From contig NZ_JACSQF010000020.1 in assembly GCF_014836755.1 (NCBI RefSeq), forward strand, positions 4,929 through 60,137: DNA of 55,209 nucleotides. Direction: 5' to 3'. The DNA comes from Oerskovia merdavium (GTDB lineage: Bacteria; Actinomycetota; Actinomycetes; Actinomycetales; Cellulomonadaceae). Below the pieces are notes generated by a model. The model was not told where the DNA came from. It worked only from the letters and a program-made list of their open reading frames with translations, and did not search any database. Position 1 is the stretch's first letter. Each line of letters opens with the position of its first letter. A program made the translations under genes and the position numbers. Shown piece after piece: positions 27,645 through 35,682 of this stretch.

Positions 27645-28418
27645 GTGCTTCTGCTCCTGCCGCCCTCCGAGGGAAAGTCCGTGCCCGACGACGGAGCTCC
27701 CGTCGATCTCTCGGCCCTCAGCTCGCCGTCGCTCACCCGGCACCGCAAGGCCGTGCTCCGCGCGCTCGTCGCCGCGAGCAGGCGGCGCGACGCGCTCGAC
27801 GTGCTGGGCGTGAGCAGCGGGTTGGCCGACGAGGTCGCGCGCAACGTGTCGCTGCCCACCGCGCCCGCGGCTCGGGCCGCACGGGTGTACAGCGGCGTCC
27901 TGTACGCCGCGGCCGGCCTGGCCGACCTGCCGCCCGCCGCGGCGGCGCGGGCCGAGGAGTCGGTACGGATCGTCTCGGCGCTGTGGGGTGTGGTCTCCCC
28001 CACCGACCGCATCCCCGCCTACCGGTTGTCGATGGGGACCTGGCTTCCCCCCCTCGGCGCGCTGGCCCCGTCGTGGCGCCCGCACCTCGCCGCGGCGCTC
28101 GACGCGCGGGCTGCGGGAGACGTCGTGATCGACTGCCGGTCGGCGCCGTACGCGGCTGCGTGGAAGGTGCCCGCGGACGCCGAGCACGTCGCCGTCCGGG
28201 TGCTGCGCGAGCTCGACGGCCGGCGCAGCGTCGTCTCGCACAACGCCAAGCACACGCGCGGCGTCCTCACGGGGCACCTGCTGACCCGTGCCGAGCCCGT
28301 GCACTCGGGCGAGGAGCTGCTCAAGGCCGCGTACGAGCTGGTCGGGACCGAGCTGCTCGACGCGACCCTGCTACCCGGGGCGCGCGGCGCCTCGACGCTG
28401 GAGCTCGTCGTCTCCTGA
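27645..28418 (+). CDS. yaaA: YaaA family peroxide stress protein
   Basis: Member of the UPF0246/YaaA family; in E. coli YaaA lowers free iron and protects DNA during peroxide stress. The 257 residues begin LLLPPSEGKS, the defining motif. ALRVYSG-like ARVYSGVLYAA, YRLSMGTWLPPLG, VIDCRSAPYAAAW and SVVSHNAKHTRGVLTGHLL follow in the expected order. The GTG start is fixed by the motif position and by a TAGAGT -10 six bases upstream. No partner gene is apparent. Confidence 0.93.
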   Translation: MLLLLPPSEGKSVPDDGAPVDLSALSSPSLTRHRKAVLRALVAASRRRDALDVLGVSSGLADEVARNVSLPTAPAARAARVYSGVLYAAAGLADLPPAAAARAEESVRIVSALWGVVSPTDRIPAYRLSMGTWLPPLGALAPSWRPHLAAALDARAAGDVVIDCRSAPYAAAWKVPADAEHVAVRVLRELDGRRSVVSHNAKHTRGVLTGHLLTRAEPVHSGEELLKAAYELVGTELLDATLLPGARGASTLELVVS

Positions 28419-28722
28419 TCCCCTCGGGGTGGCGTGCGGTGGGGGGCGTGGATCGGCGGGCGTGGCCTGAGCGTCAGGACCGTGCCCCTCTGCGGCTGCT
28501 CGGCCCCCCTGCGACTGCGCGATCTTCTGCCTGCGCGGACCTTCTGCTCCTGCTCGACCGATCCGGGCGCCTGGGCGTGAGGTCGGTCGCCGAGAACGAG
28601 GTTCCGTACGGTCGAGCACGAGGTTCCGTGCGGTCGAGCACGAGGTTGCGAACGCTGAGGACCTCAGAACGATCACAACCTCGTGCTCGGCACCGTACGG
28701 GGGCTGGCCGCTGCGGGCGGGC
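28419..28722. other. 304-base spacer with palindromic repeats
   Basis: No gene is supported between the convergent yaaA and the RNase H gene. The right half carries three tandem 22-base repeats and an inverted copy (see 28592-28698). The left half shows nothing recognisable. Confidence 0.7.
28592..28698. repeat. Tandem 22-base repeats and hairpin (repeat copy A)
   Basis: Three direct units start at 28592, 28614 and 28636, each GAG(A/C)ACGAGGTT(C/G)CG. The third is the left arm of a hairpin: 28636-28648 pairs with 28676-28688 (13 bp perfect) around an inner CTGAG-GAC-CTCAG stem. GGCACC follows the right arm. It is related to copies at 31981-32040 and 32083-32141. Confidence 0.75.
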
Positions 28723-29973
28723 CTACGGCTCGCTCGGGCATCCGACGACGGTCAGCTCGGTCGCGCCGTCGGCCCACAGCCGCAGGATGCTGACCGATCC
28801 CGGTGGCACCCGGAAGCCTGCCCACCGCGAGGGCGGCGCCTCGATCGCCCGACCGACCGCGGCACGCACCTGCACCGCGTGCCCCACCACGACCACGGTC
28901 CGGCCCATGCCACGGGCCAGCAGGTCCTGCAGCCCGGCCCAGACCCGGTCGCCGACGTCTGCCATGGACTCCCCGCCCGGCGCGACCTCGGTGCCCGACG
29001 CGAGCCACCTCTCCGGATGCCCGTCCCACCGCTCCGCGATCTGCGGGGCGGTCAGGCCCTCCCACTCGCCGAAGTGGACCTCGGCGAAGCGGTCGTCGGT
29101 CCCGACGTGCAGGCCCAGACGGCGGCCCACCGCCCGTGCTGTCTCCTGAGCACGCACCATGGGGGACGCGACGATCGCGGACGGGCGCGGCAGGTCGGTC
29201 CAGCGGTCGCGACCGATGCGGTAGACCAGGTCGGCGGCCTGCGCGGCCTGCACCCGACCTCGCGCGGTCAGCGACGGGCCCGGGACCGAGGAGCCCGAGT
29301 AGGCGCCGGCCACCGTGAGCGGGGTCTGACCGTGGCGGACCAGGACGACCGTGAACGGCTCGGCGCCGTCGAACCGCGCACGGGCCCCGGAAGGGCGTGA
29401 CGGCGTGTCGAACGCCGCGGCGTCGTCGGTGGCCGGACGGTCGAAGCTGTCGTCCGCACCCGAGGTCTCTTCGGCGCGTCCTCCCTGGTCCTCGCCCCTG
29501 GTCTGGACGTCCTGACCGTCGTGCGCTTCGCCGACAGCGGGGTCCGGGTAGTCGCGCGCAATCTGGCCGCCCGTGTCCATGGCCTCGTTGGCAAGCTTGT
29601 CGGCTGCGGAGTTGTCGGCGCGCGGAACCCACTCGTACGAGACCTGGGACGGCGGGAGGACGAGTGCGGCCTCGGCAGCGAGGCGTCGCATGTCGTCGTG
29701 CTTGATCTTCCAGCGACCCGACATCTGCTCGACGACGAGCTTGGAGTCCATGCGCACGAGCACGCGGGCCTCGGGGTCGATGCCCCGCGCTGCCTCGAGC
29801 CCCGCGACGAGTCCCGAGTACTCGGCGACGTTGTTCGAGACGACGCCGAGGTAGCGCGCACGCTCGGCCAGCACTGTTCCCGTCGTGGCGTCCCGGACGA
29901 GCGCGCCGTAGCCCGCCGGTCCGGGGTTCCCGCGCGACCCGCCGTCGGCCTCGACGATCAACGACCTACCCAT
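28723..29973 (-). CDS. Bifunctional RNase HI / histidine phosphatase
   Basis: Fusion protein of 416 residues like M. tuberculosis Rv2228c. The N-terminal RNase HI domain (about 1-138) begins LIVEADGGSRGNPGPAGYGA and includes NNVAEYSGLVAGLEAA, VLVRMDSKLVVEQMSG and WVPRADNSAADKLANEA. These carry the D, E, D, D acidic residues that cleave RNA in RNA-DNA hybrids. After an acidic linker (about 140-205), the phosphatase domain starts VVLVRHGQTPLT (catalytic His) and has VASPMVRAQETA, FGEWEGLTAPQI and VVVVGHAVQVRAAVG. Phosphatases of this group act in alpha-ribazole or acid phosphatase roles. GGAGGAACAGC precedes the ATG. Its usual upstream partners lie 2.4 kb away here. Confidence 0.94.
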   Translation of the reverse strand: MGRSLIVEADGGSRGNPGPAGYGALVRDATTGTVLAERARYLGVVSNNVAEYSGLVAGLEAARGIDPEARVLVRMDSKLVVEQMSGRWKIKHDDMRRLAAEAALVLPPSQVSYEWVPRADNSAADKLANEAMDTGGQIARDYPDPAVGEAHDGQDVQTRGEDQGGRAEETSGADDSFDRPATDDAAAFDTPSRPSGARARFDGAEPFTVVLVRHGQTPLTVAGAYSGSSVPGPSLTARGRVQAAQAADLVYRIGRDRWTDLPRPSAIVASPMVRAQETARAVGRRLGLHVGTDDRFAEVHFGEWEGLTAPQIAERWDGHPERWLASGTEVAPGGESMADVGDRVWAGLQDLLARGMGRTVVVVGHAVQVRAAVGRAIEAPPSRWAGFRVPPGSVSILRLWADGATELTVVGCPSEP

Positions 29974-30059
29974 GCTGTTCCTCCACGTCTCGCCTCGTCC
30001 ATCCGACCCCGGGTTGCTCGGCCGCCTCTGCGTGCTCGGGTGCCTCTGTCGGCGATGGC

Positions 30060-30078
30060 CCGGGCTTCACGCGCCCGG
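30060..30078 (-). terminator. Hairpin downstream of the PKD-like gene
   Basis: CCGGGC (30060-30065) pairs with GCCCGG (30073-30078) around a 7-base loop, about 110 bases after the minus-strand stop at 30190. The rest of the spacer between 29974 and 30189 shows nothing. Confidence 0.45.
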
Positions 30079-30189
30079 AGCCGTAGCCCGACCGTGTACC
30101 CATGCCAAGGTGCGCCGCCCGGCCACCTCAGTGTTCCTGGTGCTGGTCGTGGCGTCGAACAGGGGCGATGCGGGCGTGTCTCGTCGAGG

Positions 30190-31056
30190 TCAGTCGAGCG
30201 GGTCGGTGACCAGGCGCGAGCGTGCCTCGTAGATGGTCAGGGGTGGGGCCGTGGCGGTCGTGAGCGCGGTACCCGTGATGGGGGTCCAGCTCGAGGTACC
30301 GGTGATCTGGAAGCGTCCTTCCCAGGTGGTGCCGAGCGTGATGGTGGCGGTGCCCTCGTCCGAGTAGGTGTGGAAGACGCTCTGGTCGGGGTACGGGGCG
30401 CCGGGGTCGGTGGTCTGAGTCGGGGTGGTGCCGTCGTCGTAGTCCCAGGTGTACGTCGCGGGCGTGGCCTCGATCGTGACCGGGATGCCGAGCAGCGTCG
30501 TGGCGAACGTCTGCGGGGTGGGGCTGGTGTAGGTGATGGTCTCGATGTTGACCAGCGTCCAGCCGTCCGGAGGCTGGACCGTGACGGGCGACGGGGCGAT
30601 CGTCAGGCGTTGGAACTCGACCTCGGCCAACGGTGCGAGGTCGACCGCGGTCAGGCAGTCGCCGTCGTTGAGCAGGGTCCAGCCGGTCAGACCACTGATG
30701 GTTCCGTCCGGGTTGTTGGTCCAGGTCTGCACGAAGACGGGTTCCAGGGCGATCTCACCCTCGGGACACGAGACCTGGAACTCTCCCTCGACCTCACCGT
30801 CGGCACAGGTCCCGATCTGCCCCTTGGTCGTGGTGAAGTCCGCGTTGTGGCACAAAGCGGCGGGCATCCGCCGGTACTCGGAGGACGCGGGGGTTCCGTC
30901 GAAGTTCTTCGGACGATGGGCGGAGCCGTCTGCGGAGACGTCGGTGGCGACGATGTCAACCGAATCGTTCTTTGCCTTACCGTCGAAGTCGATCGATCCC
31001 GTTGACACCATCGCGGCCAGCGCCCCCAGCACAGCAGCGCTCGCTAGCACAGTCAC
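30190..31056 (-). CDS. PKD-domain-like secreted protein
   Basis: A 288-residue exported protein of a type common in Micrococcales. The N-terminus is hydrophobic (MTVLASAAVLGALAAMV) and could be a short signal segment lacking the usual basic residues. The middle has four cysteines (LCHNAD, TCADG, SCPEG, DCLTA) that may form disulphides. The C-terminal part (about 185-265) is PKD-like: TWDYDDGTTPTQT, then FHTYSDEGTATITLGTTWEG. PKD modules bind surfaces or partners. The GTG start overlaps the stop of the DUF6318 lipoprotein gene, so the two are coupled and likely act together at the cell surface. Confidence 0.8.
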   Translation of the reverse strand: MTVLASAAVLGALAAMVSTGSIDFDGKAKNDSVDIVATDVSADGSAHRPKNFDGTPASSEYRRMPAALCHNADFTTTKGQIGTCADGEVEGEFQVSCPEGEIALEPVFVQTWTNNPDGTISGLTGWTLLNDGDCLTAVDLAPLAEVEFQRLTIAPSPVTVQPPDGWTLVNIETITYTSPTPQTFATTLLGIPVTIEATPATYTWDYDDGTTPTQTTDPGAPYPDQSVFHTYSDEGTATITLGTTWEGRFQITGTSSWTPITGTALTTATAPPLTIYEARSRLVTDPLD

Positions 31057-31736
31057 GAGACCGGCATGTCTGAAGAGACCGTAAGAACACGCCAGAGCGT
31101 GCCGTCGTGAAGGACTTCGACGCGATATGGCTTGGACTGCGAAGCTTGACGATCCACCTCGAGGCCAGAACTGTTGATAAGCACCGCATCGCTGATGGCG
31201 ACATTGACGTCCAGCGGATAGCCACCGACAAGGTCGTCCAGCGGGTAGCCCTTGATAACTACGGCATCAATTTCTCCGCCTCGGTACGTATCACCATCAT
31301 TAGCGATCTCCTGAGCCTGATCTCGGACCGATGTGCAGAATCCACACAGTTCCGCGAACGTCATCGCGTCCCACTCCTCAAGGTCACCCGTCGCCATCAC
31401 GTACGGGTAGAGCTCCAGGAAGTAGGTCGCCGCAGCCGCCGCACCCACCTCGTCGGTCCGGTCCATGTCCGCCGGTCGCTCGGGCTTGACCGGACCCGTC
31501 GGAACAGGCGTGGGCGTGGGCGTGGGGCTCGGAGCCTCGCTCACGACCGACGGTGTCTTCTCCACCTCCGGCGCAGGCGTCGAGCAGCCGCCCAGGACCA
31601 CGCCGATCCCGACCACCAGCGCCACCGCGCCCAACGACCACGACCGCCCCCAGTCGCCGCGCTCGTGTCGACGCCCAGCGCCCGACACGCCTCTGCGCGC
31701 ATGCGCGGCAGCCCTGTGCAACCCCTGCGAACCCAT
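31053..31736 (-). CDS. DUF6318 family lipoprotein
   Basis: A 227-residue lipoprotein. A basic N-terminus (HARRGVSGAGRRHERGDWGR) precedes a hydrophobic stretch ending in the lipobox LGGC with lipidated C51. A Pro/Thr/Ser-rich linker (about 60-85) follows, then the DUF6318 core: AAAATYFLELYPYVMATGDL, FAELCGFCTSVRD and VVIKGYPLDDLVGGYPLDVN. The fold is of the NTF2/SnoaL kind by strand-helix order (inference). The ATG at 31736 has GAGGGGGCAGGG before it; a longer frame has no support. It is coupled to the PKD-like gene. Together they are the only genes in the segment splitting the RNase H/zinc-ribbon/Nif3 block. Confidence 0.82.
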   Translation of the reverse strand: MGSQGLHRAAAHARRGVSGAGRRHERGDWGRSWSLGAVALVVGIGVVLGGCSTPAPEVEKTPSVVSEAPSPTPTPTPVPTGPVKPERPADMDRTDEVGAAAAATYFLELYPYVMATGDLEEWDAMTFAELCGFCTSVRDQAQEIANDGDTYRGGEIDAVVIKGYPLDDLVGGYPLDVNVAISDAVLINSSGLEVDRQASQSKPYRVEVLHDGTLWRVLTVSSDMPVS

Positions 31737-31980
31737 CCCTGCCCCCTCGGTAGGTACCGGCACAGGGCCACACCGCCCCCTACCTCCCCAGGAACCTAAC
31801 GGGTCAAACCGCCGCACCACCACCCCCCGTCCCAGGCTGTGGACAACCAGGCTCCACGGGCCTCGGGCAGCACCGGAGCCGACGACCGCTGCCACCGCGG
31901 GCCGGCCGCCAATGTCCCAGGCCACCGCCCGCGCATCCCGCACGACACCCACCACCGCGACCATGCGGTTGACGTCCCAC

Positions 31981-32040
31981 GAGCATGCGGTTGCCGTCGC
32001 TCTCAGCCCGATTCACGACGCCAACCGCATGTTCGGCACC
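31981..32040. repeat. Palindromic repeat (copy C)
   Basis: Left arm GAGCATGCGGTTGCCGTCG (31981-31999) pairs with 32016-32034 over 19 positions, with one mismatch and one G-U pair; the loop is 16 bases. GGCACC follows the right arm, as in the other copies. A degenerate tandem piece (CATGCGGTTGACGTC) precedes it at about 31962. Confidence 0.75.
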
Positions 32041-32082
32041 ACGAGCGACGTCAACCCACCGAACACGACGTTGCGCGCATGC

Positions 32083-32141
32083 GAGCACGAGGTTGCGGTC
32101 GTGGAATCCGTCAGAACGACCGCAACCTCGTGCTCGGCACC
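32083..32141. repeat. Palindromic repeat (copy B)
   Basis: GAGCACGAGGTTGCGGTCGT (32083-32102) and its perfect complement (32116-32135) form a 20-bp stem with a 13-base loop. GGCACC follows. The arm shares 13 bases with copy A at 28636. Confidence 0.85.
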
Positions 32142-32160
32142 GGAACCCCCCGGACACAGC

Positions 32161-32190
32161 ACGACCCCGCCCCACGAGGGACGGGGTCGT
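32161..32190 (-). terminator. Hairpin downstream of the zinc-ribbon gene
   Basis: ACGACCCCG and CGGGGTCGT pair (9 bp). After one mismatch, CCC/GGG extends the stem to a 4-base loop. It lies about 145 bases after the minus-strand stop at 32335. Confidence 0.6.
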
Positions 32191-32231
32191 GTCGACCGTT
32201 CCGACCGCAAGACCGGCCAGCAGGTCCGGTC

Positions 32232-32293
32232 AGCAGAACCAGCAGAACCAGCAGGTCCCGTGAGCAGAACCAGCAGCACCGGCAGGTCCCGTC
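32232..32293. repeat. 31-base tandem duplication
   Basis: Units 32232-32262 and 32263-32293 match at 28 of 31 positions. They are built from AGCAGAACC submotifs and end GGTCCCGT. A partial third unit (CAGCAGGTCCGGTC) precedes them. There is no open frame. Confidence 0.75.
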
Positions 32294-32334
32294 AGCTCCA
32301 GCTAGCGGACAGTCCCAGCAGTATCAGCAGCCCC

Positions 32335-33069
32335 TCAGGCGTCGAGCCGCACCAGGATGCGCGAGCACTCCTCGCAGCGCGCGACCTGGTCGGGGCTCTT
32401 GGCCTTGATGATCTCGACGTCGGAGGGGTTGAGCTCGAGGCGGCACCCCCCGCAGCGGCGACCGCTGAGCACGGCAGCGCCCAGACCGCCGAGCTGTGCA
32501 CGGAGCCGGTCGTAGAGCGTCACGAGGCCCGCGTCGAGCCCTTCGACGGCCTTGGCGCGCGCGGCCGTCACGGTCGCGACCTCGGCGTCGAGCTGCGCGA
32601 GCTCGGCGTCACGCTCGGCCACGACGGCGGCCTTCGCGGCGAGCAGCTCGTCGTTCGCGGCGTCGAGCTTGGCGAGCGCGTCCTCGTGCGCCTCGAGGCG
32701 CTCCATGACGCCGAGCTCGACCTCCTCGAGGACCTCCTGGCGGCGGGCGAGCGACGCGAGCTCCCCCACGAGCGCCTGGGCGTCCTTGGCACCGACCTGG
32801 CCCGAGTCGAGGCGGGTCTGGTCGCGGGCAGCACGGGTGCGGACCTGCTCCACGTCCCCCTCGGCCTTGGTGAGCTCGCGCTTGAGGTCGCTCACGGCCG
32901 TGCGGGAGGCGACGAGCGAGGTGCTCAGGTCGGAGATCTGCGCGTCGAGCTCCGCGATGCGGGCGATCGAGGGCAGCGTGGTGCGCTTGTGCGCGAGCTG
33001 CTGCAGGCGGGTGTCGAGCGCCTGGACCTCCAGCAGTCGTCGCTGGTCCTCGGGGGGTGCAGTGGTCAC
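32335..33069 (-). CDS. C4-type zinc ribbon coiled-coil protein
   Basis: A 244-residue protein of the family seen in M. tuberculosis Rv2229c. Residues about 8-195 form a long antiparallel coiled coil (LLEVQALDTRLQQLAHKR to VEGLDAGLVTLYDRLRAQ). The C-terminus is a zinc ribbon with RRCGGC and ARCEEC, 24 residues between pairs. Related proteins are proposed to bind nucleic acid or RNA-processing partners, but the function is not established. The GTG follows AAAGGAACG. It lies 38 bases after the Nif3-like gene on the same strand; the third usual partner, the RNase H fusion, is separated by the inserted lipoprotein segment. Confidence 0.92.
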   Translation of the reverse strand: MTTAPPEDQRRLLEVQALDTRLQQLAHKRTTLPSIARIAELDAQISDLSTSLVASRTAVSDLKRELTKAEGDVEQVRTRAARDQTRLDSGQVGAKDAQALVGELASLARRQEVLEEVELGVMERLEAHEDALAKLDAANDELLAAKAAVVAERDAELAQLDAEVATVTAARAKAVEGLDAGLVTLYDRLRAQLGGLGAAVLSGRRCGGCRLELNPSDVEIIKAKSPDQVARCEECSRILVRLDA

Positions 33070-33107
33070 AGGGGGCGTTCCTTTCGATGCAGTTGTGGGG
33101 CGCCGTC

Positions 33108-33983
33108 TCAGGCGCGGGGCGCGGAGCCGATCCGGGCGGTCCAGGGGTCGGTCCGTCGGACGCTCACGCGGGTCTCCACCGTACCCGCATCTGCGAGCCG
33201 TTCCGTCAGGTCGGCGGCCGCGTAGCGCAGCCAGGGCCACTCGCTCGCGAAGTGCGCGACGTCCACGAGGAACGGACCGCCCGCCACGCCGCCCTCGAAC
33301 TCGGCCCGCTCGCGCAGCTCGGAGGCCGGGTGGTGGCGCAGGTCCGCGGTCACGTACACGTCGGCCCCGGCGCTGCGGACGGCGTCGAACAGCGAGTCGC
33401 CCGAGCCCCCGACGACGGCCACGGTGCTCACGGTCGCGTCCAGGTCGCCCGCGACGCGTACGCCCTGCTCGGTCGCGGGCAGCGCGGCGGCGACGCGCTG
33501 CGCGAAGGCGCGCAACGTCGTCGGCTCCCCGAGGCGTCCCACGCGACCGATGCCGGTCTCGACGGGGCGCGTGCCGTCGTCGGGCCCCGAGGGGACGAGC
33601 GGCGTCCGGTCCACCAGACCGATCGCGTCCGCGAGCGCGTCCGCGACCCCGCGCGGCGCGGCGTCGGCGTTGGTGTGGGCGACGTACAGCCCGACGCCGG
33701 CCCGCACCAGACGGTGCACGAGCGAGCCCTTGAACGTGGTCGCCGCGATCGAGTGCACGGGCCGCAGGAAGAGCGGGTGATGGGTCACGATCAGGTCGGC
33801 GCCCCACTCGATCGCCTCGTCGGCGACCGTCGCGACCGGGTCCACTGCGAAGAGGATCTTGCGGACCGGCTGGGCCGGGTCGCCCGTCACGAGCCCGACG
33901 GCGTCCCACCCCTCCGCTGTCGACGGCGGGTAGAGCGACTCGAGGGTCCGGACGACGTCGGCGAGCGTGGGGTGTGCGGTCAC
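33108..33983 (-). CDS. Nif3-like dinuclear metal centre protein (YbgI/DUF34)
   Basis: A 291-residue member of the Nif3/YbgI family of hexameric proteins with a two-metal site. The metal-binding motifs are visible: LIVTHHPLFLRPVHS, LYVAHTNADAAPRG and FLVDVAHFASEWPWL, plus TADLRHHPA. In other bacteria the family has been linked to GTP cyclohydrolase-like or metal-related roles, but the function remains open. The GTG at 33983 is supported by a TAGCCT -10 seven bases upstream (leaderless); the 14-codon-longer frame is less likely. It heads a short operon with the zinc-ribbon gene. Confidence 0.92.
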   Translation of the reverse strand: MTAHPTLADVVRTLESLYPPSTAEGWDAVGLVTGDPAQPVRKILFAVDPVATVADEAIEWGADLIVTHHPLFLRPVHSIAATTFKGSLVHRLVRAGVGLYVAHTNADAAPRGVADALADAIGLVDRTPLVPSGPDDGTRPVETGIGRVGRLGEPTTLRAFAQRVAAALPATEQGVRVAGDLDATVSTVAVVGGSGDSLFDAVRSAGADVYVTADLRHHPASELRERAEFEGGVAGGPFLVDVAHFASEWPWLRYAAADLTERLADAGTVETRVSVRRTDPWTARIGSAPRA

Positions 33984-33990
33984 GGGCACC

Positions 33991-33996
33991 AGGCTA
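33991..33996 (-). promoter_or_regulatory. -10 box of the Nif3-like gene (leaderless)
   Basis: TAGCCT, then seven bases (GGTGCCC), then the GTG at 33983. Confidence 0.5.
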
Positions 33997-34269
33997 TCCG
34001 CCGCGCGCGGTCCGGTGGATGTCACGAACGGTCCTGGGAGCGCTCCCTACGTGTGTCCGGCAGGGGAGCCGGACCTCGCGACGACGCCCAGGCGTCCACC
34101 GGCACGGTCAGGCCAGTGCCCACGGTGCGCAACGCACCGCACATCACCGCACTCCACTCACCGGCGAGCGCCGGGCGCACCGGGCCGTCCACGACGGACG
34201 GTCGTGCCCGCAGCGCGGCCCAGACCACGGGCGCCCGACGTCGACGTCCCGCGCCCGAGGAGAGAATCG

Positions 34270-35538
34270 ATGATCACGAAGACCAAGAGCATCAGACGGC
34301 CGCGCACCACGCGCGGCCCGCAGCGGACCGGCACGATCGGGATCGCGCTCGCCCTCGTCGGGGCTCTCGCGCTCGGCGCGGCTCCCGCCCAGGCGCACGA
34401 CGACAGGCACGGCGGAGGCGGAGGTGGCCTGCCGACCCCCGGTGCCCCCCAGACCCTCGCGACCGGGCTGCTCGGCCCGCTCTCGTCGGGGCTCGGCGAC
34501 GACGGCTCGCTGTACGTCTCCCAGAACTTCGGCGGGTTCGTCACCGAGGTGAACCGCCGCGGGCAGCAGAACGTCTACGCGGCTGCGGTCCCCGGCTCGG
34601 AGATCAGCGCGGTCTCGACCGACGGGCGACGCGTCCTGTTCACCGAGGGCACCCCCGACGGCGCGAGCGTGCTCCTCAAGGAGCGCGACAAGCGCGGGAA
34701 GATCCGCACGGTCGCCGACATCGGGGCCCACGAGCAGGCCACCAACCCCGACGGCGGCGTGATCTACGGCTTCCGCGACCTCACGCCGGACTGCGCGGCC
34801 CAGGTGCCGCCCGAGGTCGGCGGCGCGAGCCACCCGGGCGAGGTCTTCTCGCACCCGTACGCCTCCACGACGATCGACGGCACGACGTACGTCGCCGACG
34901 CCGGGGCGAACGCCATCTGGTCGGTCGACCGGCGCGGGAAGGTGCGCACGGTCGCCGTCCTGCCCGCCCAGCCGCTGGCCGTGACCGCCGAGGTCGCTGC
35001 GGCGACCGGGATGCCCGAGTGCACGATCGGTCACACGTACTACAACGAGCCCGTCCCGACCGACGTCGAGCGCGGCCCCGACGGGCGCCTGTTCGTCTCG
35101 CTCCTGCCCGGCGGGCCCGAGGACCCCTCGCTCGGAGCCCGCGGAGCGGTCTACACCGTGAGCCAGCGGGGCACGGTCTCCTTCTACGCGGGCGGCCTGC
35201 TCACGGCGACCAACCTCGCGGTCTCCCCGCGGGGGGACGTGTACGTCGCCGAGCTCTTCGCGAGCCGCATCTCGGTGATCCGCAAGGGCACCACGACGCC
35301 CGTACCGTTCGCCGAGGTCGTCATGCCCGGCGCGCTCGAGTGGACATCGTCCGCGCTGTACGTGACCTCCGACGTGCTCGCGGGGCTGCCGACCGGACCC
35401 GAGGAGCCGGGTGAACCGGGTGGGACGGCCCTGCTCTCGCCGACCGACTCCGCGAGGCACCACCCCACGCCCACGCCGACCCCCGAGCCGGTCCCGGGCG
35501 GGACGCTCGTCAAGATCCCGCTCAAGGGCGGGCGGTAG
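34270..35538 (+). CDS. Secreted ScyD/ScyE-like beta-propeller protein
   Basis: A 422-residue exported protein. A basic N-terminus (KSIRRPRTTRGPQR) and a hydrophobic core (IGIALALVGALALGAAPAQA) give a signal peptide cleaved after AQA. A His/Gly-rich segment follows. The rest shows repeated NHL/beta-propeller-like strands (GDDGSLYVSQNFGGFVTEVN, GPDGRLFVSLLPGG, SPRGDVYVAELFASRI) as in the ScyD/ScyE group. There is a Pro/Thr-rich stretch (TPTPTPEPVPGG) before a basic end. No sortase or lipid anchor is seen. The ATG follows GAGGAGAGAATCG. The cyanobacterial name does not imply scytonemin synthesis here; the role is unknown. Confidence 0.85.
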   Translation: MITKTKSIRRPRTTRGPQRTGTIGIALALVGALALGAAPAQAHDDRHGGGGGGLPTPGAPQTLATGLLGPLSSGLGDDGSLYVSQNFGGFVTEVNRRGQQNVYAAAVPGSEISAVSTDGRRVLFTEGTPDGASVLLKERDKRGKIRTVADIGAHEQATNPDGGVIYGFRDLTPDCAAQVPPEVGGASHPGEVFSHPYASTTIDGTTYVADAGANAIWSVDRRGKVRTVAVLPAQPLAVTAEVAAATGMPECTIGHTYYNEPVPTDVERGPDGRLFVSLLPGGPEDPSLGARGAVYTVSQRGTVSFYAGGLLTATNLAVSPRGDVYVAELFASRISVIRKGTTTPVPFAEVVMPGALEWTSSALYVTSDVLAGLPTGPEEPGEPGGTALLSPTDSARHHPTPTPTPEPVPGGTLVKIPLKGGR

Positions 35539-35670
35539 CACCAGAGCGACGCGACGGGCGTCGGGCGCAGGGATCCCCTGCGACCGGCGCCCCTCGCCAT
35601 GTCGCCTCCTCCCCGGGCCGGTCAGCCACCAGCCGGGGCACGGACCGCGGCGCCACCTTCCAGGACGTCC

Positions 35671-35676
35671 TACGGT
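35671..35676 (+). promoter_or_regulatory. -10 box of the AraC-type gene (leaderless)
   Basis: TACGGT, then six bases (GGAGGG), then the ATG at 35683. The GGAGGG is too close to the ATG to work as a normal ribosome site. Confidence 0.45.
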
Positions 35677-35682
35677 GGAGGG

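Larger units (their letters stand above)
31737..32334. other. 598-base gene-free region rich in repeats
   Basis: No gene is supported. It holds two large palindromes of one family (31981-32034 and 32083-32135), a probable terminator (32161-32190) and a 31-base tandem duplication (32232-32293). The first 200 bases after the lipoprotein start show no clear element. Confidence 0.75.

Noticed and set aside
28592-28700. CRISPR array
   Set aside because: The 22-base units are directly adjacent without spacers, form hairpins with an inverted copy, and no cas gene is present.
31737-32334. Insertion sequence remnant or prophage attachment site
   Set aside because: No transposase or integrase fragment and no tRNA end duplication is visible. 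The repeats are palindromic elements instead.
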